A stretch of DNA of 64,000 nt from Janthinobacterium sp. LM6 (GCF_002002885.1 NZ_CP019510.1:5270001-5334000), one strand, 5' to 3'; positions 9,717 through 19,977 are shown, numbered from the stretch's first letter. A program made the numbers and translations. The notes: a model not told the origin generated them from the letters alone.

Positions 9717-10928
9717 ATGTCCAAGTTTCGTCTCGCTCATCTCGGCCTCGTCATGGCCGCTATCGGTTTTACCGCAGCAACTCCCGTAATCGGCCTGGGC
9801 TCGCTGGCATATGCCGCGGACACCGTGCGTGCCGAAGTGGGCAAGCCATTGCAAGAAGCGCAAAAACTCGCTGGCAGCGGCAAGAACAAGGAAGCACTGG
9901 CCAAGCTGCGCGAAGCTGACAGCGTCGGCGGCAAGACCGCCTTTGAAAGCTACCAGATCGAACGCGTGCGCGCCTCGGCTGCCGCCGCCGCTGGCGACAA
10001 CGGCACCGCCATCAAGGCTTTTGAAGCCGTCATCAATTCCGGCCGCCTGAGCGCCGCCGAAGCCCCCAAATTCACGCAAGCGCTGGCAGGCATGTACTAC
10101 CGCGCCAAGGATTGGCCAAACACCATCACCTGGATCAAACGCTCGCTGAAAGACCGCGAAGATCCACAGATGCGCGAACTGCTGATCCAGACCTACTACG
10201 TCAGCGGCAACTACGCCGAAGCGGCAAAAGAACTGCAAGCGCGCGGCGGCAACTCGGAAGCGAGCCTGCAAATGCTGGCCAACATCCAGTTGAAGCAAAA
10301 CGACAAGGGCGGCTACGTTGCCACCCTGGAAAAACTGGCATCGAGCTATCCGAAAACCAGCTACTGGGCCGACCTGCTGAACCGCGTGTCGGGCAAACCT
10401 GGCTTCTCGCAACGCCTGGGCCTCGATGTCCAGCGCCTGCGCCTGGCCAACGGCCTGTTCAGCAAGCCTTCCGAATACATGGAAATCAGCCAACTGGCCC
10501 TGCAAGCAGGCAATCCTGGCGAAGCTTTGACCATCATCGAGCAAGGCTACAAAAAAGGCGTGCTGGGTACCGGCGCCGATGCGCCACGTCACCAGCGCCT
10601 GAAAGACCTGGCCCTGAAAACCCAGGCTGACCTGAAAGCCAACGCGGCCAAGTCGGAAGCGGAATACGCCAAGAACAAGGATGCCGACAGCTTGAGCAAG
10701 CTGGGCTTCGCCCTGGTCTACGATGGCCAGGCCGAAAAGGGTCTGGGCTTGATGAACGATGCCGTGAAGCTGGGCACCGCCAAGTATGCAGAAGAAGCCA
10801 AGCTGCACCTGGGCATCGCCTACATCCACGCCGGCAAGAAGTCCAACGCCACGACGGCACTCAAAGCCGTCAAGGGCACGGATGGCGCTGCGGACCTGGC
10901 CCGTTACTGGACCTTAATGAATAAATAA
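9717..10928 (+). CDS. Exported tetratricopeptide-repeat protein
   Basis: 403-aa protein with a signal peptide (about residues 1-34, ending SLAYA before ADTVRAE), so probably periplasmic. The body is helical and repeat-like, with TPR-type signatures such as KEALAKLREAD, NYAEAAKEL, NPGEALTII and, near the end, AEKGLGLMNDAVKLG followed by HLGIAYIHAGK. TPR proteins scaffold complexes; no enzymatic motif is seen. It lies directly behind the TonB energy unit, so it may assist TonB-dependent uptake, but a strong terminator lies between them. A palindromic repeat element begins at the base after its stop codon. Confidence 0.85.
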   Translation: MSKFRLAHLGLVMAAIGFTAATPVIGLGSLAYAADTVRAEVGKPLQEAQKLAGSGKNKEALAKLREADSVGGKTAFESYQIERVRASAAAAAGDNGTAIKAFEAVINSGRLSAAEAPKFTQALAGMYYRAKDWPNTITWIKRSLKDREDPQMRELLIQTYYVSGNYAEAAKELQARGGNSEASLQMLANIQLKQNDKGGYVATLEKLASSYPKTSYWADLLNRVSGKPGFSQRLGLDVQRLRLANGLFSKPSEYMEISQLALQAGNPGEALTIIEQGYKKGVLGTGADAPRHQRLKDLALKTQADLKANAAKSEAEYAKNKDADSLSKLGFALVYDGQAEKGLGLMNDAVKLGTAKYAEEAKLHLGIAYIHAGKKSNATTALKAVKGTDGAADLARYWTLMNK

Positions 10929-11013
10929 GACAACACGTCCAGGGCGTTGTTGCCGCGTCTCGCCGTACATTCGTACTGTCTTCGACGCGGCGCCTAGCCC
11001 TGAACATGTTGTC
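10929..11013. repeat. Large palindromic element A directly after a stop codon
   Basis: An 85-base interrupted palindrome. Outer arms are GACAACA (10929-10935) and TGTTGTC (11007-11013). Further paired blocks are CAGGGC/GCCCTG and CCGCGTC/GACGCGG, with GTAC-attc-GTAC at the centre. It starts at the base following the TPR gene stop. It has the same placement as the elements at 15111, 47836 and 49271 but a different core sequence. The real terminator comes after it at 11030. Confidence 0.75.
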
Positions 11014-11029
11014 AAGCCGTTAGTTCCCG

Positions 11030-11066
11030 AAAAGCGTTGCCAGCACACCCGCCGGCAACGCTTTTT
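11030..11066 (+). terminator. Terminator after the TPR gene
   Basis: Stem AAAAGCGTTGCC (11030-11041) against GGCAACGC (11054-11061) followed by TTTTT. Because the 5' side begins with AAAA it may also work in the opposite direction. Confidence 0.85.
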
Positions 11067-11131
11067 ATCATTTCAGCAGTGAAATTCGCCCTGCGTCCGC
11101 CCTGCCGGGTGTGCATCCCCGAAACAGTCCG

Positions 11132-11137
11132 TATAAT
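11132..11137 (+). promoter_or_regulatory. Candidate -10 box of ribF
   Basis: A perfect TATAAT 34 bases before the ribF ATG. No good -35 hexamer is visible at the usual distance. Confidence 0.35.
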
Positions 11138-11170
11138 CCCCCTTTTGGCACAGTTTTTCATCAGATTCCT

Positions 11171-12142
11171 ATGAAGGTATTCCGCGGACTTCCCAATGCC
11201 CAGGCACGAGCGCCTTGCGCTCTGACCATCGGCAATTTTGACGGTGTCCACATCGGCCATCAAGCGTTGCTGGCGCGCGTACGCGGCGCGGCGACCGAAC
11301 TCGGCATTGAAGCGGCCGTGATGACGTTCGAACCGCACCCGCGCGAATTCTTCGCGCAGCGCGCGGGCGACCTGTCCAAGGCCCCGCAGCGCATCGCCAA
11401 CTTGCGCGACAAGCTGCAATCGCTGGATGACGCCGGCATCGACCGTGTCGTCGTCGAGCATTTCAGCGCCCAGTTCGCCGCCTTGACGCCGCAGGAATTC
11501 ACGGAAAAAGTCCTCGTCGACGGCTTGCACGTGAAATGGCTGATGGTCGGCGACGACTTTTGCTATGGCGCGCGGCGCGCCGGCGACGTGGCCATGCTGC
11601 AGGAAGCGGGCCGCAAATATGGTTTCCATGTAGAAACATTGCCTACCGTGATGAACGGCAGCACGCGCATCTCCTCGTCCGCCGTGCGCCTGGCGCTGGC
11701 CGCCGGGGATTTCCCGCTGGCGACGCAGCTGCTGGGCCATCCGTACGCCATTTCCGGCCATGTCATCCACGGCCAGAAACTGGGCCGCACCCTCGGTTTC
11801 CCCACCCTGAACCTGCGCGTGGCGCACCGTCCCGCCCTGTCCGGCGTCTTCATCGTGCAAGTACACGGCCTGGCGCCGCAGCCGCTGCCGGCCGTGGCCA
11901 GCCTCGGCGTGCGCCCCACCGTCGACGACAGCGGCCGCGTCTTGCTGGAAGTGCATCTGTTTGATTTCAATCAATCCTGCTACGGCAAGCTGGTGCGCGT
12001 GGAATTCCTGGAAAAGCTGCGCGACGAAGAAAAGTACGACGATTTGCCCACCCTGACGGCCGCCATCGAGCGCGACTCGAACCAGGCGCGCGCCTATTTT
12101 GAGCAGCGCAGCGGCGCCATTACCGCCACCGACCGAATTTGA
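11171..12142 (+). CDS. ribF: Bifunctional riboflavin kinase / FAD synthetase
   Basis: 323-aa cytoplasmic enzyme converting riboflavin to FMN and then to FAD. The N-terminal adenylyltransferase domain carries [10 protein letters not shown] (21-30). The C-terminal flavokinase domain carries [11 protein letters not shown] and [10 protein letters not shown], then an EVHLFDF segment. Length fits the family (about 310-330 aa). ATG 11171 was chosen because it begins MKVFRGLP as in relatives; the frame extends upstream to 11111 without support. It heads the common ribF-ileS-lspA order, with 67 bases to ileS. Confidence 0.95.
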   Translation: MKVFRGLPNAQARAPCALTIGNFDGVHIGHQALLARVRGAATELGIEAAVMTFEPHPREFFAQRAGDLSKAPQRIANLRDKLQSLDDAGIDRVVVEHFSAQFAALTPQEFTEKVLVDGLHVKWLMVGDDFCYGARRAGDVAMLQEAGRKYGFHVETLPTVMNGSTRISSSAVRLALAAGDFPLATQLLGHPYAISGHVIHGQKLGRTLGFPTLNLRVAHRPALSGVFIVQVHGLAPQPLPAVASLGVRPTVDDSGRVLLEVHLFDFNQSCYGKLVRVEFLEKLRDEEKYDDLPTLTAAIERDSNQARAYFEQRSGAITATDRI

Positions 12143-12209
12143 CGCCGGCCAACTCCGCCGCCTGGCGGCACCCGCCGCCGCAAACCATTCAATATCATTA
12201 AAGAAGATT

Positions 12210-15110
12210 ATGTCCGATCAAAACAAGCCAGCCACGCCCAAACAGAACAAGAAGCCAGAAAGCAAATACCCGGTCAACATGACGGAAACCCCGTTCCCGA
12301 TGCGCGGCGACATGGCCAAGCGCGAGCCGCAATGGGTACAGCAATGGCAAGACAAGAAGATCTACGAGCGCGTGCGCAAGGCTGCCGCCGGCCGTCCGAA
12401 ATTCATCCTGCATGACGGCCCGCCGTACGCGAATGGCGACATCCACCTGGGCCACGCCGTCAACAAGATCCTGAAAGACATGGTCGTCAAGTCGCGCTCG
12501 CTGGCCGGCTTCGACGCGCCGTACGTGCCGGGCTGGGATTGCCACGGCATGCCGATCGAGATCCAGATCGAAAAACTGCACGGCAAGAACCTGCCGACGG
12601 CCGAAGTGCTGGAAAAGGCCCGCGCCTATGCCAACGTGCAGGTCGAGCGCCAGAAGAAAGACTTTATCCGCCTGGGCGTGCTGGGCGAGTGGGACAACCC
12701 GTATCTGACCATGGCGCATGGCAATGAAGCGGACGAATTGCGCGCGCTGGGCAAGCTGCTGGAAAAAGGCTATGTGTACCGCGGCCTGAAGCCCGTCAAC
12801 TGGTGCTTCGACTGCCAGTCGGCGCTGGCCGAGGCGGAAGTGGAATACGCGGAAAAACGCGATCCCGCCATCGACGTCGGATTCAAGTTCGCCGAGCCGG
12901 AAAAACTGGCGGCCGCCTTCGGCCTGCCTGCACTGCCGACCGATAACGGTTTCATCGTCATCTGGACCACCACGCCGTGGACCATCCCGTCGAACCAGGC
13001 GCTGAACGTGCACCCGGAAGTCAAATACGCGCTGGTGAAAGCCGAGCGCGATGGACAGCCGCTGCTGCTGATCCTGGCGCAAGACCTAGTCGTCGCCAGC
13101 CTGGCGCGCTTCAAGCTCGATGGCACGACCATCGCCACCTGCGACGGCGCGGCCCTGGCCGGCATCAGCTTCCGCCACCCGTTGCATGCGGCCGACGCTT
13201 TCTACGACCGCCTGTCGCCCTTGTACCTGGCCGAATACGTGACCACGGAAAGCGGCACGGGCGTGGTGCACTCGGCGCCAGCCTACGGCCTGGACGACTT
13301 CATCTCGTGCAAGGCGCACGGCATGAAGGACGACGACATCATCAAGCCCGTCATGGGCGACGGCAAGTTCGCCTCCACCCTGCCCCTGTTTGGCGGCATG
13401 ACCATCTGGGAAGCGTCGAAACCGATCTGCAATGCCCTGAAAGAAGCGGGAGCCTTGTTCGAAGTCAAGATGTTCGACCACAGTTACATGCATTGTTGGC
13501 GTCATAAGACGCCGATCATCTACCGCGCCACGTCGCAGTGGTTTGCCGGCATGGACGTGACACCGAAAGACGGCGGCGCGACCCTGCGCGAAACGGCCTT
13601 GCAAGGCATCGCCGACACCGAGTTCTTCCCGGACTGGGGCCAGGCGCGCCTGCACGGCATGATCGCCAACCGTCCTGACTGGACCCTGTCGCGCCAACGC
13701 CAGTGGGGCGTGCCGATGGCCTTCATCGTGCACAAGGAAACGGGCGACCTGCATCCGCGCACGCCGGAATTGCTGGAGCAAGTGGCCAAGCTGATCGAAA
13801 AAGGCGGCATCGAGGCATGGCAGGCGCTGGATTTGAAGGACCTGATCGGCGACGAAGCGGCCATCTACGCCAAGAACAAGGATACGCTGGACGTGTGGTT
13901 CGATTCCGGCGCCACGCACCAGACGGTGCTGGGCGGCCCGCAAGCCCACGGTTCGCACTCGACGCAGCTGCAGTTCCCGGCCGACCTGTACCTGGAAGGC
14001 TCGGACCAGCATCGCGGCTGGTTCCACTCGTCGCTGCTCGTGTCGTCGATGCTGAACGGCCGTCCGCCATATAAAGCCCTGCTGACGCACGGCTTCACGG
14101 TCGACGGCGAAGGCAAGAAGATGTCCAAGTCGCTGGGGAACACGCTGGCGCCGCAAAAGATCTCGGACACCCTGGGCGCGGACATCCTGCGCCTGTGGAT
14201 CGCCTCGACCGACTACACGGGCGAGCTGTCGATCTCCGACGAGATCCTCAAACGCGTGACGGAATCGTACCGCCGCATCCGCAACACCCTGCGCTTCCTG
14301 CTGGCGAACACCTCGGACTTCAATCCGGCCACGGACGCCGTGCCGGTGGCCGAAATGTTCGAAATCGACCGCTATGCGCTGGCCAACATGGCATCGCTGC
14401 AAACGCAGATCGAAAACAACTATGCGCGCTACGAGTTCCACCCGGTGGTCTCGAAGCTGCAGACGTACTGCTCGGAAGACCTGGGCGGCTTCTACCTGGA
14501 CATCCTGAAGGACCGCCTGTACACCTCCGGCCTGACGTCGCACGCGCGCCGTTCGGCGCAGACGGCCCTGTGGCACATCACGCAAAGCCTGCTGCGCCTG
14601 ATGGCCCCGGCCCTGTCGTTCACGGCCGAAGAAGCGTGGGCCGTCTTCGCCGGCAGCGAAGCGTATGCCGCCAGCGATGAAACCATCTTCACGCAAACCT
14701 GGTGGCAGCTGCCGGCAGTGGCGGATGCGGCCGACCTGCTGGAGAAATACACGGCCCTGCGCGCCGTGCGCACGGATGTGACCAAGCAGCTGGAAGACTT
14801 GCGTACCTCGGGCGCCATCGGTTCCTCGCTGCAGGCGGAGCTGACGATCAAGGCCGCGCCGATGAAGTACAAGCTGTTGACGACCCTGGGCGAAGACTTG
14901 AAGTTCGTCTTCATCACCTCGCAGGCCAGCGTGGCCGAAGTGGCCGACGAAGCGGCCGAGGAAGTGGTCGTGGCCGCGTCGACGGCGCCGAAGTGCGAGC
15001 GCTGCTGGCACTACCGCAGCGACGTGGGCACAGACGCCGCGCATGCCACCCTGTGCGGCCGCTGCGTCAGCAACCTGTTTGGCAAGGGCGAGAAACGCCG
15101 CTTCGCCTAA
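12210..15110 (+). CDS. ileS: Isoleucyl-tRNA synthetase
   Basis: 966-aa class I aminoacyl-tRNA synthetase charging tRNA-Ile. The HIGH motif appears as HLGH (79-82) within [16 protein letters not shown], and KMSKS lies at 637-641. An editing (CP1) domain lies between them ([11 protein letters not shown], later [11 protein letters not shown]). The C-terminal zinc finger has CERCWHYR, then CGRC, as in the E. coli type. ATG 12210 is preceded by AAAGAAGA and starts [11 protein letters not shown]; the open frame upstream overlaps ribF and is ignored. A palindromic element (15111-15246) abuts the stop codon. Confidence 0.97.
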   Translation: MSDQNKPATPKQNKKPESKYPVNMTETPFPMRGDMAKREPQWVQQWQDKKIYERVRKAAAGRPKFILHDGPPYANGDIHLGHAVNKILKDMVVKSRSLAGFDAPYVPGWDCHGMPIEIQIEKLHGKNLPTAEVLEKARAYANVQVERQKKDFIRLGVLGEWDNPYLTMAHGNEADELRALGKLLEKGYVYRGLKPVNWCFDCQSALAEAEVEYAEKRDPAIDVGFKFAEPEKLAAAFGLPALPTDNGFIVIWTTTPWTIPSNQALNVHPEVKYALVKAERDGQPLLLILAQDLVVASLARFKLDGTTIATCDGAALAGISFRHPLHAADAFYDRLSPLYLAEYVTTESGTGVVHSAPAYGLDDFISCKAHGMKDDDIIKPVMGDGKFASTLPLFGGMTIWEASKPICNALKEAGALFEVKMFDHSYMHCWRHKTPIIYRATSQWFAGMDVTPKDGGATLRETALQGIADTEFFPDWGQARLHGMIANRPDWTLSRQRQWGVPMAFIVHKETGDLHPRTPELLEQVAKLIEKGGIEAWQALDLKDLIGDEAAIYAKNKDTLDVWFDSGATHQTVLGGPQAHGSHSTQLQFPADLYLEGSDQHRGWFHSSLLVSSMLNGRPPYKALLTHGFTVDGEGKKMSKSLGNTLAPQKISDTLGADILRLWIASTDYTGELSISDEILKRVTESYRRIRNTLRFLLANTSDFNPATDAVPVAEMFEIDRYALANMASLQTQIENNYARYEFHPVVSKLQTYCSEDLGGFYLDILKDRLYTSGLTSHARRSAQTALWHITQSLLRLMAPALSFTAEEAWAVFAGSEAYAASDETIFTQTWWQLPAVADAADLLEKYTALRAVRTDVTKQLEDLRTSGAIGSSLQAELTIKAAPMKYKLLTTLGEDLKFVFITSQASVAEVADEAAEEVVVAASTAPKCERCWHYRSDVGTDAAHATLCGRCVSNLFGKGEKRRFA

Positions 15111-15246
15111 ACAACGTCGTCAAAATCTACTGCGCGTCGCGATTTGCGGCCTGCGATGCTCGCTGTACTAAAGTACAGCTGCGCGTCTCGGGCCAACGGG
15201 GGCGCCGAGCCTCGCTGCCGCTCGCTACGATTTTGCCCGTCGTTGT
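15111..15246 (+). repeat. Stop-codon-adjacent palindromic element B (shared family with 47836 and 49271)
   Basis: A 136-base element starting at the base after the ileS stop. Outer arms are ACAACG/CGTTGT and CAAAATC/GATTTTG. The central hairpin is GCTGTACT (15162-15169) against AGTACAGC (15172-15179). In ileS sense orientation it shares the blocks CTACTGCGCGTCG, TTTGCGGCCTGCGATGCTC and CCGCTCGCTACG with elements C and D. No open frame fits it. Confidence 0.8.
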
Positions 15247-15261
15247 ATGCTATGAGTCCAA

Positions 15262-15294
15262 CCGCCGCCTGCTGCCAGGCGGCGGCTTTATCTT
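15262..15294 (+). terminator. Terminator-like hairpin before lspA
   Basis: Stem CCGCCGCCTG (15262-15271) and CAGGCGGCGG (15276-15285), CTGC loop, then CTTTATCTT. The T run is poor, so it may only partly separate ileS from lspA, or act as an attenuator just before the lspA start at 15307. Confidence 0.45.
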
Positions 15295-15306
15295 CCCTGG
15301 AAAAAT

Positions 15307-15810
15307 ATGGCCACTAAAAACCGTTTTTCATCGAAACCGCAATCGCCGCTGACGCTGTGGCTGGGCATTGCCGCCATCGTCATCCTGTTCGACCAGATCA
15401 CCAAGATCACGATCCTGAAGACCTTCCGCTATGCGCAGGAAATGGTCATCACCTCGTATTTCAACCTGGTGCTCGCGTATAACAAGGGCGCCGCGTTCAG
15501 CTTCCTGTCCGACCAGGGCGGCTGGCAGCGCTATTTCTTCACCGGCATCGCCCTGGCGGCCGCCATCTACATCATCTACCTGCTGAAAAAGCACGCCGGC
15601 CAGCGCATGTTCTGCTGGGCCCTGTCGCTGATCCTCGGCGGCGCGCTGGGCAACGCCATCGACCGCCTGATGTACGGCCACGTGGTCGATTTCCTCGACT
15701 TCCACTGGAAAAGCTGGGGCCATTTCCCCGCTTTCAATATCGCCGACAGCGCCATCTGCATCGGCGCGGCCCTGTTCATCATCGATGAACTGCGCCGGGT
15801 AAACAAATAA
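15307..15810 (+). CDS. lspA: Lipoprotein signal peptidase (signal peptidase II)
   Basis: 167-aa inner-membrane aspartyl protease that cleaves signal peptides of diacylglyceryl-modified prolipoproteins. Four membrane segments are apparent (about 14-31, 70-92, 98-115, 140-163). The catalytic aspartates fit Asp128 in HVVDFLDF and Asp147 in FNIADSAI, and the NKGAAFSFL motif is present. Length is typical. The start ATG follows CTGGAAAA. Its usual neighbour ileS is upstream; coaBC begins 18 bases downstream. Confidence 0.96.
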   Translation: MATKNRFSSKPQSPLTLWLGIAAIVILFDQITKITILKTFRYAQEMVITSYFNLVLAYNKGAAFSFLSDQGGWQRYFFTGIALAAAIYIIYLLKKHAGQRMFCWALSLILGGALGNAIDRLMYGHVVDFLDFHWKSWGHFPAFNIADSAICIGAALFIIDELRRVNK

Positions 15811-15827
15811 ACACGCAGGAGAACGGC

Positions 15828-17048
15828 ATGGAATTGTCCGGCAAAAAAATCGTCCTGGGACTTTCGGGCGGTGTCGCCTGCTACAAGGCGGCGGAACTGT
15901 GCCGCGCGCTGACAAAGGCAGGCGCCTCGGTGCAGGTGGTGATGACGGATGCGGCCAGCCGCTTCATCACGGCCGTCACGATGCAGGCCCTGTCCGGCCA
16001 CCCCGTGCACACGAGCCAGTGGGATGCGCGCATAGCCAACAACATGGCGCATATCGATTTGACGCGCCACGCTGACGCCATCCTGATTGCGCCGTGCTCG
16101 GCCGATTTTCTGCGCAAGCTGGCGCACGGCGTCTGCGACGACCTGCTGTCGACCCTGTGCCTGGCCCGCCCGGCCCACCTGCCCCTGCTGGTGGCGCCGG
16201 CCATGAACGTGGAAATGTGGCAGAACCCCGCCACGCAACGCAATGTGCAGCAGCTGCGCGACGACGGCATCAAGCTGTTCGGCCCGGCCGCCGGCGAACA
16301 AGCGTGCGGTGAAGTTGGCCTGGGCCGCATGCTGGAACCGGAACAGCTCTTGACGGAGCTGATCGCCGCCTTCCAGCCGAAGGTATTGGCGGGCAAGCGC
16401 GTGCTGGTCACGGCCGGTCCTACTTTTGAAGCCATCGACCCCGTGCGCGGCATCACCAATCTATCCTCGGGCAAGATGGGCTATGCGGTGGCGCGCGCGG
16501 CGCGCGAAGCGGGCGCCGAGGTGCTGCTCATTTCCGGCCCCACGGCCCTGGACGCGCCCTTCGGCGTGCGCCGCATCGATGTGCAAAGCGCGCAGCAGAT
16601 GCACGATGCGGTGCTGGCCCACGTCGACGGCCAGCATGTCTTCGTCGCCGTGGCCGCCGTGGCCGACTGGCGCGTGGCCAACGCCAGCGAACAAAAGATG
16701 AAAAAGCAGGCCGACGGCTCCGTGCCCGAACTGCAGTTCGCGCAAAATCCCGACATCCTGGCCACTGTGGCGGCGCGCACCAACCTGGCCGGCTATCCGT
16801 ACTGCGTCGGCTTTGCCGCCGAATCGGAGAACCTGGTGGAATTCGGCTCGACCAAGCGCGAGAAAAAAGGCATTCCATTGCTGGTCGGCAATATCGGCCA
16901 GAACACGTTCGGCCAGGACGACAACACCATCATCCTGTTCGACGAGGAAGGCCATACCGTACTGCCGCGCGCCTCGAAACTGAACCTGGCGCGCCAGCTG
17001 ATTTCGGAAATCTCGAAGCGCCTGGCCAAGAATTCGCTGCTCAAATAA
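15828..17048 (+). CDS. coaBC: Bifunctional phosphopantothenoylcysteine decarboxylase / phosphopantothenate-cysteine ligase
   Basis: 406-aa flavoprotein for two steps of coenzyme A synthesis. The N-terminal CoaC domain shows [14 protein letters not shown], the AHIDL segment with the catalytic His, and PAMNVEMW. The C-terminal CoaB domain starts near residue 190 ([20 protein letters not shown] and [10 protein letters not shown]) and ends with an NLARQLI segment. Length is typical. The ATG follows AGGAGAACGGC. It is in a tight group with lspA and dut (20-base gap). Confidence 0.96.
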   Translation: MELSGKKIVLGLSGGVACYKAAELCRALTKAGASVQVVMTDAASRFITAVTMQALSGHPVHTSQWDARIANNMAHIDLTRHADAILIAPCSADFLRKLAHGVCDDLLSTLCLARPAHLPLLVAPAMNVEMWQNPATQRNVQQLRDDGIKLFGPAAGEQACGEVGLGRMLEPEQLLTELIAAFQPKVLAGKRVLVTAGPTFEAIDPVRGITNLSSGKMGYAVARAAREAGAEVLLISGPTALDAPFGVRRIDVQSAQQMHDAVLAHVDGQHVFVAVAAVADWRVANASEQKMKKQADGSVPELQFAQNPDILATVAARTNLAGYPYCVGFAAESENLVEFGSTKREKKGIPLLVGNIGQNTFGQDDNTIILFDEEGHTVLPRASKLNLARQLISEISKRLAKNSLLK

Positions 17049-17067
17049 CCCTTTACGTTTTAAATTA

Positions 17068-17517
17068 ATGAAAAATATCGACATCAAGATCCTCGACGCC
17101 CGCATGCAAGAACTGCTGCCGGCCTACGCCACCCCGGGCAGCGCGGGGCTGGACCTGCGCGCCTGCATCAACGAGGCGATCACCATCGAAGCCGGCCAGA
17201 CCGTGCTCATTCCCACGGGCCTGGCCATCCACATCGGCGACCCCTCGTATGCGGCCATGATCCTGCCGCGCAGCGGCATGGGCCACAAAAACGGCATCGT
17301 CCTGGGGAATCTGGTAGGCTTGATCGACTCCGATTACCAGGGCCAGCTGATGGTATCGACCTGGAACCGGGGCCAGAGCGCTTTCACGCTCAACCCCATG
17401 GAACGCCTGGCGCAGCTGATTATCGTGCCGGTGCTGCAAGTGGGCTTTAACGTCGTCGAGGAATTCGGCGACAGCGAACGCGGTGTTGGCGGTTTCGGCA
17501 GCACCGGCAAACATTAA
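17068..17517 (+). CDS. dut: dUTP pyrophosphatase
   Basis: 149-aa trimeric dUTPase that hydrolyses dUTP to dUMP, preventing uracil incorporation and feeding dTMP synthesis. Family motifs are visible in order: [20 protein letters not shown], the GLIDSDYQG loop, and the C-terminal GVGGFGSTG arm that closes over the active site. It follows coaBC, a pairing seen in many proteobacteria. Confidence 0.96.
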   Translation: MKNIDIKILDARMQELLPAYATPGSAGLDLRACINEAITIEAGQTVLIPTGLAIHIGDPSYAAMILPRSGMGHKNGIVLGNLVGLIDSDYQGQLMVSTWNRGQSAFTLNPMERLAQLIIVPVLQVGFNVVEEFGDSERGVGGFGSTGKH

Positions 17518-17527
17518 GGATCGTCTT

Positions 17528-18631
17528 ATGCCAGGTTTCCGCCACATCGCCCCAGCCAAAACTTCGCTGCGCCATCTGGCCTCGCCACTGTTGCTCGCCT
17601 GCGTAGCCCTGCTCTCCGCCTGCACCACGCCAACGACGCATGTCAGCGGCCCGTTCAACGTCGTGCCGGCGCCCGATGCGCCCGCGCCGACGGCGCAGCA
17701 AAAGGCGGCGCAGGAGGAACTGGTGAAGATGGTGGCGCTGCAGGACCGCCTGTCGAAAGTCTCGGCGCCCCTGCTGATCAACAATGCGGACCTGTGCAAG
17801 ACGTATGCGCGCAACTTGCTGGGCTTCACGGCGCAGAACAAGTATTCCTACCCCGGCATCTATGCCGACGCGGCGCAGGCGGCCCTCGGCTACGGCGAAC
17901 AGATGCAAGTCTCCGGCGTCTTGCCGGGCAGCGGCGCCGCGCGCGCCGGCTTGCGCAAGGGCGACGGCTTGCTGGCCGCCGAAGGCAAGCCGCTGCCGGC
18001 CGGCCCGAAGGCGGAAGGCCCGTTTGGCGCCATCGTCGGCCCGCTGGCCTCGAAAAGCGCAAGCCTGAACATGACCATCGCCCGCGACGGCCAGCAGCAG
18101 GACCTGAAAATTCCCGTCACGCGCGCCTGCGCCTTCCGCGTCGCCCTGGGCAATGCGGACAATATCAACGCCTACTCGGACGGCGCGCGCATCATGCTCA
18201 CGCGCGGCATGGTCAATGCGGCGCAAAACGACGAAGGCATCGCCTTCGTCATCGCCCGCGAAATGGCGCACAACATCCTCGACCACGCGCGCAGCCAGCG
18301 CACGGCAGGGACGGCCGGCAGCATCATCGACAGCCTGGGCGCCGTACAGCCCGACGTATCGATGCTAACGGGCGCCGCCGGCATCAAGGCAATGCCGCAG
18401 GAACTCGACGTGCAGGCCGATACCCTGGCCATCTACCTGCTGGCGCGCGCCGGCTACAACGTCGACAACGCGGCCCGCTTCTGGCAACGCCTGGCCACGC
18501 AAGTGCCGGCGACGGTCGCCAACGGCTACACGGCCCTGCACCCGGGCACCAACTCGCGCATGGCCGCCGTCAACCGCGCCGTCATCGACGTGCGCGCCAA
18601 GCAGGCGGCGAAGAAACCGCTCAAGCCTTAA
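17528..18631 (+). CDS. M48-family-like lipoprotein with PDZ segment and degenerate zinc site
   Basis: 367-aa predicted lipoprotein with lipobox LLSAC and Cys32 as the lipidated residue. A PDZ-like segment lies near residues 137-170 (GVLPGSGAARAGLRKGDGLL). The peptidase-like region has the M48 layout, but the HExxH motif reads REMAH (Arg244 to His248), so the first zinc ligand is Arg. The position of the third ligand (Glu in ExxAD) is Asp294 in DVQAD. Hence it may be catalytically inactive or use a different metal arrangement. The Arg codon is a clear CGC, so a misread start or frame is not the cause. The ATG at 17528 is 10 bases after dut. Confidence 0.8.
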   Translation: MPGFRHIAPAKTSLRHLASPLLLACVALLSACTTPTTHVSGPFNVVPAPDAPAPTAQQKAAQEELVKMVALQDRLSKVSAPLLINNADLCKTYARNLLGFTAQNKYSYPGIYADAAQAALGYGEQMQVSGVLPGSGAARAGLRKGDGLLAAEGKPLPAGPKAEGPFGAIVGPLASKSASLNMTIARDGQQQDLKIPVTRACAFRVALGNADNINAYSDGARIMLTRGMVNAAQNDEGIAFVIAREMAHNILDHARSQRTAGTAGSIIDSLGAVQPDVSMLTGAAGIKAMPQELDVQADTLAIYLLARAGYNVDNAARFWQRLATQVPATVANGYTALHPGTNSRMAAVNRAVIDVRAKQAAKKPLKP

Positions 18632-18660
18632 GCCAACGGCGCCTGATGCAGCAGGTTTGC

Positions 18661-18801
18661 TCAGGCGCCGGGGAAGTTCGGGAAGTAGGTGCCCATGATC
18701 CAGGTCAGGGCGCCGCAGAACACCACGGCCAGAAACAGGACAATGAGCAGCTTGCCGAACTTGGGAATACCCTCTTCTTGCGTCTTGACTTCATTTGACA
18801 T
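18661..18801 (-). CDS. Small single-pass membrane protein (46 aa)
   Basis: Short gene reading MSNEVKTQEEGIPKFGKLLI, then a hydrophobic helix (about residues 18-38) and an ending of YFPNFPGA. It has a charged cytoplasmic-type N-terminus and one membrane span. GGAG lies eight bases before the ATG. The longer frame upstream of this ATG overlaps xdhC and is not credible. It is divergent from xdhC with a 100-base shared promoter region and convergent with the M48-like gene. I do not recognise a function. Confidence 0.65.
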   Translation of the reverse strand: MSNEVKTQEEGIPKFGKLLIVLFLAVVFCGALTWIMGTYFPNFPGA

Positions 18802-18901
18802 GAAAATTCTCCGCAGGGTGGTGGAACAGGTAGTATATCCACAATCTTGAATACTTTTCCATACTTTGCCGCAAACATGCGGCATGTAACTCGCGCGCGC
18901 C

Positions 18902-19909
18902 ATGGACAGCATCGACCTTGAAGTTCTGAAGACCAGCGCCGCCTGGCTCGCCGCCGGCCGCCGCTGCGAACTCGTCACCGTCATCAAGACCTGGGGCTCC
19001 AGCCCCCGCCCCGTGGGCGCCACGCTGGCCATCTGCGACGATGGCACGGTGGTCGGTTCCGTTTCCGGCGGCTGCATCGAAGATGATTTGATCGACAGGG
19101 TGCGCGTGCACGGCATCGTGCGCACGCAGCCGGAAATCGTCAGCTACGGCATCAGCGCCGACGAGGCGCACCGCTTCGGCCTGCCCTGCGGCGGCACCAT
19201 CGAACTGGCGATCGAACCGCTGCACGCGGGCAGCCGCGTGGCCGAACTGCTGGCGCGCCTGGAAGCGCATGAACTGGTCGAGCGCCGCCTCGATCTGGCT
19301 ACCGGCGCCGTCACCCTGCGGCGCGCCGCGCCGGGCGCCGTGCTGGCCCTGGAAGACGGGGCGCTCACCACGCAGCATGGCCCGCGCTGGCGCCTGCTGA
19401 TCATCGGCGCCAGCCAGCTGTCGCGCTTCGTGGCGCAAATCGCCACGGCCATGGATTACCACGTCATCGTCTGCGACCCGCGCGAGGAATACCGGGGCGG
19501 CTGGAACGTGCCCGGCGTGCCCCTGCTGCACGCCATGCCCGACGATCTCGTGCTGGAACTCAAGCTCGACAGCCGCAGCGCCGTCGTCGCCCTCACGCAC
19601 GACCCCAAGCTCGACGACCTGGCCCTGATGGAAGCGCTCAAATCCCCCGCTTTTTATGTCGGCGCCATCGGCTCGCGCGCCAACAACGCCAAGCGCCGCG
19701 AGCGGCTGCTGCAGTTCGACGTCAGCGCGGAGCAGCTGGCGCGGCTGCACGGCCCCATCGGCCTGTACATCGGCAGCAAGACGCCGGCCGAAATCGCCAT
19801 CTCCATCCTGGCCGAACTGACGGCCGTCAAGAATGGCGTGCCCGATGCCCTGCAGATCCAGCACGCGGCCGCCTTGACGCCGCCCAACCCGGACCTCTGC
19901 GTGCGCTGA
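18902..19909 (+). CDS. xdhC: XdhC-family molybdenum cofactor insertion/maturation protein
   Basis: 335-aa protein. XdhC proteins bind molybdenum cofactor, promote its sulfuration and deliver it to xanthine-dehydrogenase-type enzymes. The conserved GSVSGGCIEDDL and PCGGTIEL motifs are in the N-terminal domain, and a Rossmann-type C-terminal domain begins around LLIIGASQLSRF, with GAIGSRANNAKRRERL later. The natural client is the IorAB oxidoreductase encoded about 3.5 kb downstream on the same strand. No strong ribosome site precedes the ATG. Confidence 0.9.
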   Translation: MDSIDLEVLKTSAAWLAAGRRCELVTVIKTWGSSPRPVGATLAICDDGTVVGSVSGGCIEDDLIDRVRVHGIVRTQPEIVSYGISADEAHRFGLPCGGTIELAIEPLHAGSRVAELLARLEAHELVERRLDLATGAVTLRRAAPGAVLALEDGALTTQHGPRWRLLIIGASQLSRFVAQIATAMDYHVIVCDPREEYRGGWNVPGVPLLHAMPDDLVLELKLDSRSAVVALTHDPKLDDLALMEALKSPAFYVGAIGSRANNAKRRERLLQFDVSAEQLARLHGPIGLYIGSKTPAEIAISILAELTAVKNGVPDALQIQHAAALTPPNPDLCVR

Positions 19910-19977
19910 CGCCTGAAAAGCAAGAAACAAGATGCGCCAGCGGCGCGCCCCTGCTACCTTCCCTGATTTTGGCCACC

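Noticed and set aside
15111..15246. Insertion-sequence remnant or MITE for elements B, C and D
   Set aside because: Terminal arms are not conserved between copies but stay complementary, no target duplication is visible, and placement is always at a stop in sense orientation. Not excluded completely.
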